Notes: generated from the sequence alone by a model not told the origin. Positions 1 through 11,209 are shown, numbered from the stretch's first letter. The stretch is 64,000 nt of DNA from Tipula vernalis (GCA_958295665.1 OY282560.1:271734177-271798176), one strand, 5' to 3'. Numbers and translations are program-made.

Positions 1-164
1 TTCTTATTTGAATTGAATCAAATTCGTTCTTTTCTTCCGAAGAGTCGAATACGTTCGAATCGAATTCACAAATATACCCCCCCCCCCTCCTTTCGATGGC
101 GGCACAATGTAGCACCCTGGATTGAGTGTGAGGGGGTCCACAATAACTAATCCATTTTGCGACA

Positions 165-2145
165 TGCCTTTACAAATCGTTTTATTCATTAATCGGTAAG
201 AAAATTAGAGTTTATTGCCTTTTTAATTAAATTTGTAACAGCAACACGTTTAAACGAGAACAAATATTCAATTTTGTTAGTTCATTTTAGTGTATCTAAA
301 TTCGTTCATTTTTCTCGCTTCCTTAAAAATATCAAAACGTTCATATACGATTTTGCATCGTCGCCAGCGATATAGTGTAAACAAAAACAAAAGTGTGGTT
401 AATTAACTTCAAGTTATTAACACCAACTAATTCTTATGAAATCACCTCACAATAACGTCTATTAGCACTGTTCAATTTTTTTCACTTCCCAGATATTGAA
501 TCAATATTTCATTTTCAAAAAGTACGCGACGTAAAAGCTTCATATAAAAATGCAAAGAAACTGAAAATAACTAACAGGAAAAACTATTTTTCACAGTATG
601 TTTTACTTCCCGTTCTTGCTTTCTATTACAAAAAAAAAAAATAGCAAACTACATTAGGTAATAAATTTGTTTATTAACATTAATGGAAATAGTACAATTT
701 GAACTAATTTGGATTAAGGTTGAATTACGTCATTTTCATTATTTTCAACAATACTAGAGTGAAATAACGTATTATTATCTCGGCCACATTAGCAAAATTC
801 CAACCGTCGTGTATTTTCAATGCAATAACTTCTACTCCTTCATTAGCTAATAAAGTCACAGAGGTCCTTCTAAAACTGTGACCCGTATAATCTATTGCAT
901 TTCTAAATGAAAAATGTTTGCTTTTTTAAATGATATGATATGTACATTTGACGCAGTGTGTTTGTCTACTACTTGTCGCACGCATTTACCGTTACTATAA
1001 TGATAAAAAATCTGCATTCTTTAGCTTCACTTGGGCGCAATTCCATGTATTTCACCAGAATATAGAACCAAATAAACTTGACATTATTAATACTAGTGAC
1101 TACGAATGATCGAGGAACTTTGTTTTTTTTTCTTATATAATGTTGACTATGGGCCTGTTTGATAATTCGCACGGTGCGGTGCAGTGCATACTGTCTTCCT
1201 TGTCTCCTTTGATTTATTTTCTAGCGATGAAATAAAGAAAAAAATGAACACTGCACCGTACTGTGCGAATAATTAAACATACCCTATAGCCACAAAACCA
1301 TCGCAACTTTCATCATAAGAAACATGCCGTCTGGTGCTTCACAGTAAAATTTGGCCACCTCTTCTTTAGTAAATACTTTGGCTTTCTCTGGAATATAACC
1401 ATCATTCTTTCTGACAAGTCATTGTTATCGTGAACACGTAATGTAAATTTTATAATCGAATAATTGATTTTCATTATACAAGAGTATAAATTTCTTAAAT
1501 ATACAAAATTTCATCTAAATTTTATTTGATAGTAGTGAAAAAAATGTTATGCGCAACGCGTGGATAATTCGGCGACCTCGGACTGCAAATAACTATTAGA
1601 TCAGCCCTCTATCAGGCACTAAAGCCCATATTTAAAAATGTAATTCCGGAAATTTTGAAATTGAACGATCTCGCATCCGGAAATTCGGAATTGATTTTTT
1701 TAAATAATCCTTGCTTAAAAATCAAAATTTAATTAAAATATTAGATATTTTTATAGTTAAATGATTGAAAAATCAATTTTTCCGGTTTTCCCCCTGTTTT
1801 CTCATAAACCTAACGAACCGAGGCTTATATCATTTAGGCTAGAATTTTGGAGGCAATATTTAATACTAAATAAATAAATACGCACTTTCGCGCTTGACGA
1901 AGTCCTCTTCGAAACGAAGAGAAAAGCTCGCTGGTGACTATGTAAAAGAATCCGTTTTTAATATTTTTAATGAAGCCCGAGAAACGACCGATAGTAAAAA
2001 CACTAAAACGAACTAACAAAATTGAATATTTGTCACTTTTGAACGGTTTTCTGTCATAAATTTAACTAAAAAGACTACCAAACCCTGATTTAACCACTAA
2101 TTTCCTTAGCGACAAATCAATATAACGATTTTAAGGAATTTTGTA
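165..2145. mobile_element. Element or inverted duplication with ~210-bp imperfect inverted arms
   Basis: The left arm (about 165-375) matches the reverse complement of the right arm (about 1915-2145). The best block is ACAAATATTCAATTTTG (262-278) continuing through TTAGTTC; the right arm carries its complement around 2005-2033. Homology runs outward through CTTTTTARTTAAATTT and inward through TTAAAAATATYAAAA to GTCRCCAGCGA, with small indels. No transposase is visible in the ~1.5-kb interior, which carries an unrelated MITE. I found no clean target duplication, so the outer ends are approximate. It could be a non-autonomous DNA transposon with long terminal repeats, or two inverted copies of one repeat. 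The arms are seen directly; the interpretation is inference. Confidence 0.6.
1151..1284. mobile_element. 134-bp MITE with ~35-bp inverted termini and TAT flanks
   Basis: The left end GGGCCTGTTTGATAATTC and the complemented right end GGGTATGTTTAATTATTC match through a further GCACRGTRCGGTGCAGTG, giving inverted termini of about 36 bp around a ~60-bp centre. TAT lies directly outside both ends (1148-1150 and 1285-1287), a plausible 3-bp target duplication. A GGGCC-type end with 3-bp duplication recalls PIF/Harbinger MITEs, but the target is not the usual TWA, so superfamily is uncertain. No coding capacity. Confidence 0.8.
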
Positions 2146-4403
2146 GATACCCACTTATCGAATACATCAGTTACCAAATTTATAGCTGGAATTGTAATGA
2201 TGACAAAGTTTCTGAATTTGATTGTTTGAGTCTGATTTGGAATGAACACCCTTCCAATTAAATATATTGTTCTTAGTGACGCTATTTACGGGGCTGCACT
2301 GTTATAGTTAGTACTAAGTACCCTTGGACAGCTTAAAAATTAAGAAACCACACAAGACATATCTAACAGGTGTACTTTAGCGATGGATAAAATGAAATAG
2401 GTAAATGCATACGGCAATTTTCACGGACGACCGTTTATTGTTTCGTAATCCTTTTATTAGGTGTCATATCATGGTGAATGCAGAAGAGAAAATCGGTAAA
2501 ACTTTCAAAAGTGACCACCTTCCCTTTTTTGACCGGCTTCCTAAATTGATCACTTTTTGTCAGTCCCTGGAATATTCCGTCTAATTTTTTGTTACAACAT
2601 AATTTGTTACAATCGAAGAAATTTTTTTTAGCCTCCATAAAGTAACCAAAATTTCTGGGACCATTGAGTGGTCACTTTACAGAAGTTTTTAGAGAAGTTT
2701 CACTATACATAGTTTTTTTCTAGTACAAGAACGACTATAATTACATTAAATTAAGTTGAAATTACTTGAATTAGTTTGAGAAATAGAAATTCACTAATTC
2801 CGAAATTAGTGTTTTCAATTCCAGAATAATCAAAACTAAAATATGGGCCGATATTTCTGTCAAGCCAGATGTAGGGAAAAAATAATTTTGTAATTGTATT
2901 TATATGTTACAATATTACACTTATAATTTATGTATTACACTTATAATTAAAGTCTTCACATTTTTAGTAAAATGTAGCTCTCTCACATGTACGGATTTTT
3001 TTTAACTTTGTAGGAATTTTTTTGTTCTGGCGTCATTGATTGAGTGCTGAATTAACTTATCAAGATTTTCACCATCCCCGACAAAATTCTGAAGACCATC
3101 CATATATTGTGATTGGCTACAGGCAAATGTTTGTGTAGCCCATTTTATTTGATATTGATTTTAATTAACGGTTCTAAGGGCATTAAAATTGCATGATGTC
3201 CAGTATCCGTATATTGGGATTACCTCTAAACCGAGTATTTAAGCTATCGCCTAATTTATTTCCAATCAATCTGCAACAGTGAGTACTATCTGTGGCAAAT
3301 ATGCCATGGCCGTAGGCCATGTGTGCCGGGCCCATTATAGTCGATAAACACTCTAATTACTGGTTCTCAGAAATTTTGAGTATTTGAAATAAACTTTTGA
3401 CGATAAAATTTTGAAGACAACCCATATGGCGCTATACATGCACATATGTATACAGTTCATTTTAGCTAACGGTTCTCGAGGATCGTATGTGCTTGTTCTA
3501 AGGTCCCTAGAAATTAAATTGGCATAATGTGCAATGATGTGCAGCACCTGGGATAAAAATGTTAGGTCAGATGAATTCAAAGAAGCTCTTCACAGAAAGC
3601 TGGTGCTTGTGTAACGAAGTTAAAGATGACTCAACTATAGTATCCAAATTTTGATTTAAAATCAAAATGGAACAAAAAAAAAGTCACTTCGTTAAAGAAA
3701 TAAATACTGATTCATTGCCTTTGTACGGTCATTTAAGTGCGGCTAATGCTCAGGAGCTTAGGGGTGGGATTTACAAAGGATGAACTCAGTCTTGTTAGAC
3801 CGTTAATTTAATTAATTGCAAGATCATGAAATTCTGACCACAACAGAAAAATAATAATTAAATAAGTGAATGTAAGAAAAAAAAAAATTTAGGAGTCATC
3901 ATCATCATCAACCATAGAGTAAACACACATAATCCAGTATATTGCTTACAGCAAGAATGCAAAACAGTAAGTATTAATGAGAAGCAGAAAATAAAATTAA
4001 AGGTATGCAAAGAGAGAGAGAAAAAAAAAATTGTAAGTAAATAAAAAGAAAAGGATCTATTCTTGTCATTGCATTACTCACCTATCTCACCGATGATTTG
4101 ATTAATGAATCATCATTAACATTATGTAATTATAAATCAACAAAAATAAATAAAAAGAAATTCAATGTAGTATCAAGTTTCACAAAAAAAACTATTATGT
4201 GTATTTAATTATTGCTTCATTCATAAATATCCAACATTTGAAAATTATAAATGTAAATTTGAGAAAAGGCAAAAAAAATTAAAGACGTACGAGTATGTAC
4301 TTATATACAAATTTCAAATTAATTCTAGTAGCCTGTTCTAATCCTAGTCTAAACTTATTATGTACCTATTCTAAAATATAACCAAAAATTACATAAGAAA
4401 AAA
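2146..4403. other. A+T-rich interval without a recognisable gene
   Basis: No ORF here resembles a known protein. Two stretches near 3079-3200 and 3403-3530 share a degenerate core (GAYAAAATTYTGAAGAC, then TTAACGGTTCT and a similar one) and may be old copies of one repeat. A short hairpin, CATGGCCGTAGGCCATG, lies near 3304. A short CAT run occurs near 3897. Confidence 0.5.
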
Positions 4404-4426
4404 AAATAATGATAATAATAATTATG

Positions 4427-4461
<35 letters not shown>

Positions 4462-4466
4462 CAATA
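4404..4466. repeat. Imperfect (AAT)n microsatellite
   Basis: Interrupted AAT/ATA trinucleotide run within A-rich sequence. Confidence 0.8.
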
Positions 4467-4545
4467 AAAATTAAGAATTATAATAAATGTATATAATAAA
4501 GTAGAAAATAAAATCTTATCTTGACCAAGTTGCGTTTAAAATGGT

Positions 4546-4720
4546 GAATGTTGCATGTTGAATCAGCACATTGAACATTATGTTATGTACGTATATCCAT
4601 ATTTTCAATGTTGCATGTTGAATATCGAAAATGAATCAATTACACATTATGTATACATACATATTTTAAATGTTGCACGGAAAATATTGAATTTAGCTAT
4701 TCAATGTTGCACGTTGACTG
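4546..4720 (+). repeat. Short degenerate tandem repeat with AATGTTGCAYGTTGA motif
   Basis: The motif AATGTTGCATGTTGAAT appears near 4547 and 4607 about 60 bp apart, and decayed forms (AATGTTGCACGG, AATGTTGCACGTTGAC) follow near 4669 and 4702. The sequence between copies shares TTATGTAYRTAYATATTT. The short ORF across it is a by-product of the repeat. Confidence 0.6.
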
Positions 4721-5963
4721 TAACCAACAAAAAAAAAAACAATTTTCACCTGGTCAGTCAAATATTTTCTTGTTCACAAATTATTTTGTTTTATTAACAC
4801 CGGTGATTTATAGTTTATTATATGTAGTGTTATTAGTGCATTTATGTTTTTTTTTTTGTTTATATTAAGTTTTAGGGTATTATATTTATATTTTTCGTTA
4901 TTTTATAGATTTAGTTTTATTTAGGATTGTTCGGTATTTTTATTTTAATTTAAATTTTAACATGTCACTTTCACTGTTGAACTTCGCTGTGTATCGTCTT
5001 GTTAATTGTGGTAACTGTGTATAACTTGGTACCAATATTTAACAAAGTAACAGACTTTAATTATAACACTATATATTAATTAAAAAGTTCGATACGGAAT
5101 TATTACTTTTATTGATTAATGATTCACTTTACGATCATTCACATCAAATTTTGACTTGACATTATTTTATGACCTTTTGTAATCATAGCTGTCTCAAAAA
5201 AAAAAGAAACGTTCTTGAGGCTATGTTCGGAGCACATGTTTATTTTAATTTATAATTTCTATAACTTAAGTATAACTAAGTATGATTATGTACATATAAA
5301 GATCATATAACAGTTTGCACTAAACCAAAGTATTTCTTAAAAATTACACATAAATATATATACTATATATAGTTTTTAGTTTAATTTATTTTTGTATATA
5401 TGTACATTAACACAAGAGAGAATGGTATGACCATTCTGGTCAGTTATAAACGAACGAAAAAAAAAAATGCCGTTTATTACACTATAGTTCTAAAGAATGT
5501 TATTTTTTTAAGATATACACCAATTTTTTTCCAATGGATATCAACTCAAAAAAAAAATAGATTTAAACAAAAAAAAAAACTAAGATTAAACTAATCTTTT
5601 CGACACAAGATTAATGTTTTAAAACTTTAATATTTAACTAATAAATTTTTAATTTTAACTTCATTAGAATCATTTTACAAAAAAAAATACCGACCGATCT
5701 CATTGCAATTTACTTTTCAACTCTCAATCAAAAAAAAATCTGTCCCACCTAAATTAATTAACAGCAAAATTTTGCAACATACACACAAAGTAAGCAGATA
5801 TATATCCCAATGTTATGATAATACACACTTTGTAATCTGTATTAGTACTAAATAAATCGACTCAATCATATATTTTGAATTTGTAACACAGTGGTAACCA
5901 GTGCTGCGTTACAATCGTGGAGCTGTCCCACACCCGAGATAGATCTCATTAAGCCAGGCAAGA
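4721..5963. other. 3' flank of the gypsy element; LTR not resolved
   Basis: On the minus strand this lies directly downstream of pol, where the 3' LTR should be. A plausible LTR start is TGTAACGCAGCAC reading leftward from 5913, with a second GTTACA about 26 nt further. I could not match the body of this interval to the region upstream of gag, so no LTR pair is claimed. There is no third (env-like) ORF. The rest is A+T-rich with A-runs. Confidence 0.35.
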
Positions 5964-8900
5964 TTATGTTTTAATGTCCTTCATATGATAGGTACCTACG
6001 ACTTGACCATCCATATTTTCTACTACTATTGCCACATTTCCAATAATATTTTTGACTCTTCCTATGACGAATTTTGGAGCTAGTTTGGATGAAAAATATT
6101 TGGCAGCGTCACTCTGAGAAAAATTACGTACGTAAATTATTTGACCAGGCTTGAATTCGCGAATGCGGGATCGAAGGTTATAACGCTTTTGGTTTTTTTG
6201 GTGCGCTTGATTGATATGCGATAAAACTTGCTCTTGCGCTAGCGACAGGCGATCAGCGGATTGGATAGTTACGGAACAGTCCTCCAAACATTTTAATTCC
6301 CTCAACAATTTATATTCAGAGCCGTTCATAATCTTATGTTGCCCAAACACTAGGTAATGAGCAGAATATCCAGTAGAGGAATGTACCGCATTTCGCATTG
6401 CCGCAGCAATCTCCTGTAGATGATTGTCCCATTCACGATGGTTATCAGTTAGGTAAGCTCGGATTGAAGACAGTATAGTACGATTCGCTCTTTCACTAGC
6501 ATTGCTTTGCGGTGAATATTTAGGTGTGGTAATATGTTTGACTCCAAATTGTTTAAGCAATTTTTGGAAAGTTTTAGCTAAAAATTGAGGTCCATTGTCT
6601 GTTAAGATTGACTCAGGAGTACCGAATAGATGAAAAATATTGTTCTCTAACGTGCTGCATACTAAAGAAGCGTTAGCATTTCGCATAGGAAATAAATGTA
6701 CAAACCGAGAATACGAATCCAGAACAATAAATATATACGCATTACCTAATTTCGTCCTAGGGTAAGGTCCAAAAAAATCTATATATAAATGTTGCCACGG
6801 CCGATAAGTGATAATTTTATGACCCATCTCTGGTTGTAAAATTTGATTTGAAGGCTTACAGGTTTTACAGATCTCACACTGAGATATATAATCCTTAACC
6901 GTCTTAAACATTTTTGGCCAGTAATAGTATCGCTGCAATTTTTCCAACGTTTTCTCCGTTCCTAAATGGGAGGAATCAGGAGGATCATGAGCTTTCTGAA
7001 TTAATTCGGAAATTAAAGGATTGGGAACATATAGTTTCCAGACTGGTAGATCATTTGGACTGTCGATAATTCCAAACTGATTAGTGAAATATATTTTATT
7101 ATTTACAACTCTAAGATTACAACGATAGTTTGATTTGAGCTTTAAGGCATTGAGAAGTTCTAGATACACCGGATCGTTAAAATGCGAAGAATTCAGATCA
7201 ATTGGAGAAGAGCAATTATCATTGTTAAGAGCTTCAATACATTGTTCAAAAGCTCGAGAAAGCGTATCTGGAACAACATTCTGAGAACCCTTTACATGCC
7301 GAATCTCAAAGGTGAATGGCTGTAATTTCAGACTCCACCGGGCAAGTCTTCCATGGAGATCTTTTTGACCCATTAGCCATTGTAAACTGGCATGGTCAGT
7401 TATAATGGTGAAATGATAACCTTCGACATAGCACCTGAATTTTCTTACACTTTGAATGGCGGCGAAACATTCCAGCTCCGTCACTGAGTAATTTCTCTGT
7501 GCATCGTTCAATTTTTGCGAGAAATAAGCGATAGGTTTCTCGACTCCCTGACTATCGAGCTGAAACAAGACACCGCCAATTCCGCTACTGCAAGCGTCAC
7601 ATTGGATATAAAAGCGCTCGTTAAAATTGGGATGAGATAATATTGGAGCGGTCGACAAAGCATCTTTTAAGCTTAAAAAAGCGTTCTGTGTATCTTCGGA
7701 CCATTTCCATTTATTATTTTTTTTTAAGAGATCGGTCAAGGGAGCGGAAATTATAGAAAAATTCTTAATGAATCGCCGGTACCATCCACACATACCTATA
7801 AATCGGCGAATTTGTTTTCGAGTGTGCGGAGTAGGAAAATCAACAATCGCGTGAGCTCTATCAGGATCGGTACGAAGACAACCGTCACCAACCAAATAGC
7901 CTAGATATTTAATTTGCTTTAGCAAAAAATGGCTTTTTTCTAAATTTATGGTTAAATTGGCGGCGGATAGTAAAGCCGCGACCTGTGCAAGCAGATCAAA
8001 ATGTTCGTCTAAGGTTGCAGAGGTGACCAACAGGTCGTCTAGGTAAGTAAAAACACGGTCGTGCAGTTTATGTGGGATCACCTTATGCATTAGACGACAA
8101 AGAGTTTGAGGTGCATTGCACAGGCCAAACGGCATCACTTTAAATTGAAAAAGAGGCTGTCCCGGCACAGTAAACGCAGTTTTATCACGTGAGTCGGGGT
8201 GTAACGGGATCTGCCAAAAGGCATCCTTAAGATCAAGACTCGAAATATACCGTGTATGATCCACGCGACTGATAAGGCTTTCTATGAGAGGCAAAGGGTA
8301 TGCTTCCTTTTCTGTTACCTCGTTGAGACGCCGTGCGTCCAAGCAAAGACGAACTTTGCCATTTTTCTTCAGTACTGGAGCTATAGGTGAACTCCAGCCA
8401 CTTGATGACTCTTCGATAACATCCATAGCTAACATCCGATTTATTTCATCATTTATTTGTTTTTGTTTGATTGGAGAAACTGGATAAAACCGCTGCTTTA
8501 TGGGTTTATCATTAGTGAGTTTAATTTGGTGTTGCAGAAGATGCGTTCTTCCCAGTCCCAACTTCGAACAGGATGAAAATTTCTCAATAATTCGTGAAAG
8601 TCTTTCTTGATCGCTTGGAGATAGTTTATGTTGCTCAGGGTTAGTTATCTCTTGACTTTCATTCATTAATTCGTTGACTTTTTGAGATGACGTATTATAT
8701 TTAAATGAATGATTGAAACGACTGTTAATTTGAAGTGGAGTAATATGTATACCAAATTTATTCCAGAAGTCGATTCCGAGATACAAGGGTTGTTGTAATG
8801 ACGGAACTATGAATAATCGAATTAGGTTCGACTGTTTATTAAAGGTAATATTGGCATTAATATATCCAAAAACTCGCTGTGACTCGCCACTAGCTGTGGA

Positions 8901-9554
8901 AATAGTTGTAGGTAGATGATGAACAATAATATTTGGATCATTCAAGAATTTATTGGAACCCGCACCTAAAATGCTAACAGAAGCTCCGCTATCCAGTAAA
9001 CCATGGTACATTTGACCATCGATTAAGACGTCGGCATAGGGCCTTTCATCAGTCGGATCATTTGTAATAACGGATGCTATAACATTAGAACGAAGGTTTC
9101 GAATTTTGTTAAAATATTGACGTGTGCGTTCTTTTTGCTTCAAGGAAATTGATGTCTTGCGTGATTTATACAAATTTGTTGCATTTGAAATGATTTTACA
9201 ATTTAACAACGATTGATTTTTGGGATCAATTATATTAGCGGTTTGGATTTTGATGGATTTGGTTAGAATTGGATTATTTTTGTTGGATGTTTTTATCGTG
9301 GAATTCGAAAAGCTATTGGGTAACGATGAAAACAAAAGATGATTGGGCTGATTTAGATAGGAAAACCCTAAAGAATTGGTGGAATGAAATGAGTCATCTG
9401 AATCTATGGATCCGATTTCCCATTGTTGATTTTCGTTTGATTGAGTTCGCCATCCGTGTGGCACGCATTGTCGAATTTCTGGGCCTTCAATATAATTCTC
9501 GGGGCACTCAAATTCCCAGTATGCATCTGGTCCCGAGGAGCGTTTCCCGAACAT
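5964..9554 (-). CDS. pol: Ty3/gypsy Pol polyprotein (protease, reverse transcriptase, RNase H, integrase)
   Basis: Makes the enzymes that copy the element's RNA into DNA and insert it. The 1196-residue frame is uninterrupted. Protease: LLDSGASVSILG, active Asp at about 188. Reverse transcriptase: about 350-580, with LDLKDAFWQIPL, MPFGLCNAPQT and the catalytic YLDD at 504-507. RNase H: about 645-765, QCDACSSGIGGVLF, ELE near 693 and TDHASLQWL. Integrase: zinc site H856, H863, C893, C896; catalytic D926, D986 and E1021 (D and E separated by 34 residues, as in PQ-N-SER clades); then a C-terminal GPY/F-like segment. No chromodomain and no env. The ATG at the frame's left end is probably not used: the frame overlaps gag by 151 nt in the -1 frame and is entered at GGGAAAC, joining after its fourth codon. 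Nearest in style to insect mdg3/Micropia-type elements, which is inference. Confidence 0.96.
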   Translation of the reverse strand: MFGKRSSGPDAYWEFECPENYIEGPEIRQCVPHGWRTQSNENQQWEIGSIDSDDSFHSTNSLGFSYLNQPNHLLFSSLPNSFSNSTIKTSNKNNPILTKSIKIQTANIIDPKNQSLLNCKIISNATNLYKSRKTSISLKQKERTRQYFNKIRNLRSNVIASVITNDPTDERPYADVLIDGQMYHGLLDSGASVSILGAGSNKFLNDPNIIVHHLPTTISTASGESQRVFGYINANITFNKQSNLIRLFIVPSLQQPLYLGIDFWNKFGIHITPLQINSRFNHSFKYNTSSQKVNELMNESQEITNPEQHKLSPSDQERLSRIIEKFSSCSKLGLGRTHLLQHQIKLTNDKPIKQRFYPVSPIKQKQINDEINRMLAMDVIEESSSGWSSPIAPVLKKNGKVRLCLDARRLNEVTEKEAYPLPLIESLISRVDHTRYISSLDLKDAFWQIPLHPDSRDKTAFTVPGQPLFQFKVMPFGLCNAPQTLCRLMHKVIPHKLHDRVFTYLDDLLVTSATLDEHFDLLAQVAALLSAANLTINLEKSHFLLKQIKYLGYLVGDGCLRTDPDRAHAIVDFPTPHTRKQIRRFIGMCGWYRRFIKNFSIISAPLTDLLKKNNKWKWSEDTQNAFLSLKDALSTAPILSHPNFNERFYIQCDACSSGIGGVLFQLDSQGVEKPIAYFSQKLNDAQRNYSVTELECFAAIQSVRKFRCYVEGYHFTIITDHASLQWLMGQKDLHGRLARWSLKLQPFTFEIRHVKGSQNVVPDTLSRAFEQCIEALNNDNCSSPIDLNSSHFNDPVYLELLNALKLKSNYRCNLRVVNNKIYFTNQFGIIDSPNDLPVWKLYVPNPLISELIQKAHDPPDSSHLGTEKTLEKLQRYYYWPKMFKTVKDYISQCEICKTCKPSNQILQPEMGHKIITYRPWQHLYIDFFGPYPRTKLGNAYIFIVLDSYSRFVHLFPMRNANASLVCSTLENNIFHLFGTPESILTDNGPQFLAKTFQKLLKQFGVKHITTPKYSPQSNASERANRTILSSIRAYLTDNHREWDNHLQEIAAAMRNAVHSSTGYSAHYLVFGQHKIMNGSEYKLLRELKCLEDCSVTIQSADRLSLAQEQVLSHINQAHQKNQKRYNLRSRIREFKPGQIIYVRNFSQSDAAKYFSSKLAPKFVIGRVKNIIGNVAIVVENMDGQVVGTYHMKDIKT

Positions 9555-11209
9555 TTAGGACAGTCAGAGACAGTTACACCTTTACAACCACATTTGTAAC
9601 AGAAGCGATTACGCTGTAATGAACAATGATGAAATGTGTGACCTATGTCATCACAATTAAAGCAAATAGGAATATTATTTTGGTTGTGACTTCTCGATGT
9701 TGATGGATTGGAGTGATAATTAGACATATTCAATTGAGCTATATCTTGATGAAAAACATCTATTGAATCAGTTACGGGTAGTAAACGATCATTATTTTGA
9801 TATGGACTGATAGGATGTGAAGGATCAGTTAATTGAAGTTCATGTATTGACTTTTTATTAGGAACATAAATATCTGGATTTACACCTAAACGTGCCCAGG
9901 TAGTTTCCCAAGAGGTTGCGCTTTTAATTAATTCCTGTACATTTTCAAAATTTTTGTCAGTCAAATTCAACTGCAGAGCAGGATGCATGTTTAATCTCAA
10001 TACTTCAATCAAATCTTCTTCGGAATATGTTTTTTTACATTGTAAAGTAAGACTCCAGACGTCGTTATAAAAATTTAAAAATGATTCCCTATTGTGTTGT
10101 TTGCGGGATTCGACTAATCGACGAAGTTCGAATTCGGTTCTTCGATCTTTAAACCTCTCAATCAAATCATTACGGAACTTCGACCAAGTGGAATTTGGAC
10201 TAGAGCGTCTATACGTCCAATAATACCGTAAGGCATTACCTTTTAAAACGAAGCATACTTCGGTAAAAAGCAACTCCTCCGATAAATTCAAAGATTTAGC
10301 TAAAGTTTCGAGTTGAAATATGAATAAATCAATCGGGACTGCATTAGGAGAACCATCATAAGAAATTCCCGATCTAGCTAAGGTTCGAGTATCAGACATA
10401 TATTTCCGTAATTTGATTGGTTGCGAAGTACCATTTGATTCAATACATTCTATATTATTTTGAATAATCTCACAACCTGGAACACGATTTGGAGTATTAA
10501 CTGTATCAACCACTGTGGCAGCACCTAAATTGTTTACATCATGAACAGGAATATTCGTTTGTAATCCAATGTTTTGTTGGGGGTTATCTGTATGGCCAAG
10601 TATTGAATTTGGATTAACACCCACCCTAGAATTCATTTGTGTGTCGGATTGGTCAGGGTGTTTTATAGGAGTACTATTAACATTATCGAAACGTTTAAGC
10701 TTCGATGTAGCGGAATAAACAAATACGGGTGGATCAATATCAGTATCTGATTCAGACAGTTGTTCTGGATCTTGTAATTGCATCTGTTTAAGTTCAATTA
10801 ATGTTGATTCGAGATTAGTTTCATCCTGCATAACAGATTGGATTTTCAAAAGCAACATTCGAGCAGTATCTAAAAGTTCCGTCGCTTGATTACCATATGT
10901 TGGAGACATTCGAGCTCTGTTCAGGCGCTCGATTAAATGAATAAGCCTAGTTTCTAAACAGCGTATTATTTTAGTGTCTATCTCTTGTGGATCTAATTTC
11001 TCCATTTGCAGCTTTATTTCTGATAATTTTGTGGAACATTTCTTTATTTCATGTTGTGGTTTTTTCCGAGCAGCTGGGTGCATTTTGTACGGACGAATAG
11101 AGGGCATACCATCTTCCAATTTCAAAGCATTTTCGAGTTGTATAACGACATCTGTTGGATTGCCTTTTAGACCTTCTAGTTCGTCAGGAAGCAATAAGTG
11201 GAGATCCAT
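9404..11209 (-). CDS. gag: Ty3/gypsy Gag structural polyprotein
   Basis: Forms the intracellular particle that packages element RNA. The frame is 601 residues and intact, starting at an ATG in the context AAAAAAATGGATC, the first ATG after the putative primer site. Residues ~45-160 are charged and probably helical, and ~160-265 are Ser/Asn/Gln-rich. About 275-465 is a retrotransposon Gag capsid-type domain (YYWTYRRSSPNSTWSKFR, ERFKDRRTEFELRRL, ESFLNFYNDVW). Nucleocapsid: a perfect CX2CX4HX4C knuckle at 516-529, and a second at 537-550 in which Val replaces the His (CX2CX4VX4C). The last ~45 residues after the frameshift site (codons 555-556) overlap pol and occur only in unshifted Gag. Intact gag and pol together suggest a young copy. 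Confidence 0.93.
   Translation of the reverse strand: MDLHLLLPDELEGLKGNPTDVVIQLENALKLEDGMPSIRPYKMHPAARKKPQHEIKKCSTKLSEIKLQMEKLDPQEIDTKIIRCLETRLIHLIERLNRARMSPTYGNQATELLDTARMLLLKIQSVMQDETNLESTLIELKQMQLQDPEQLSESDTDIDPPVFVYSATSKLKRFDNVNSTPIKHPDQSDTQMNSRVGVNPNSILGHTDNPQQNIGLQTNIPVHDVNNLGAATVVDTVNTPNRVPGCEIIQNNIECIESNGTSQPIKLRKYMSDTRTLARSGISYDGSPNAVPIDLFIFQLETLAKSLNLSEELLFTEVCFVLKGNALRYYWTYRRSSPNSTWSKFRNDLIERFKDRRTEFELRRLVESRKQHNRESFLNFYNDVWSLTLQCKKTYSEEDLIEVLRLNMHPALQLNLTDKNFENVQELIKSATSWETTWARLGVNPDIYVPNKKSIHELQLTDPSHPISPYQNNDRLLPVTDSIDVFHQDIAQLNMSNYHSNPSTSRSHNQNNIPICFNCDDIGHTFHHCSLQRNRFCYKCGCKGVTVSDCPKCSGNAPRDQMHTGNLSAPRIILKAQKFDNACHTDGELNQTKINNGKSDP
9498..9548 (-). promoter_or_regulatory. -1 ribosomal frameshift signal between gag and pol
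   Basis: The minus strand reads G GGA AAC (9548-9542) in the gag frame, a canonical X XXY YYZ slippery heptamer. Slipping back one base gives GGG AAA CGC, exactly the pol frame. Four nucleotides later CTCGGG (9537-9532) can pair with CCCGAG (9503-9498). Inside that loop CCAG (9530-9527) can pair with CTGG (9519-9516). The site follows directly after the second zinc knuckle, so the Gag-Pol product would keep all of Gag's structural domains (predicted fusion about 1748 residues). Heptamer and frames are seen; efficiency is inferred. Confidence 0.9.

Noticed and set aside
5160..5210. AGCTGTCTCAAA..GAAAC shared with 11431-11456 as evidence for an LTR pair
   Set aside because: The match stops after about 20 bases and neighbouring words occur in a different order, so it could be chance.
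8284..9619. Plus-strand ORFs opposite pol and gag (8284-8487 and 9269-9619)
   Set aside because: Shadows of the conserved minus-strand Pol and Gag frames; no motif of their own.
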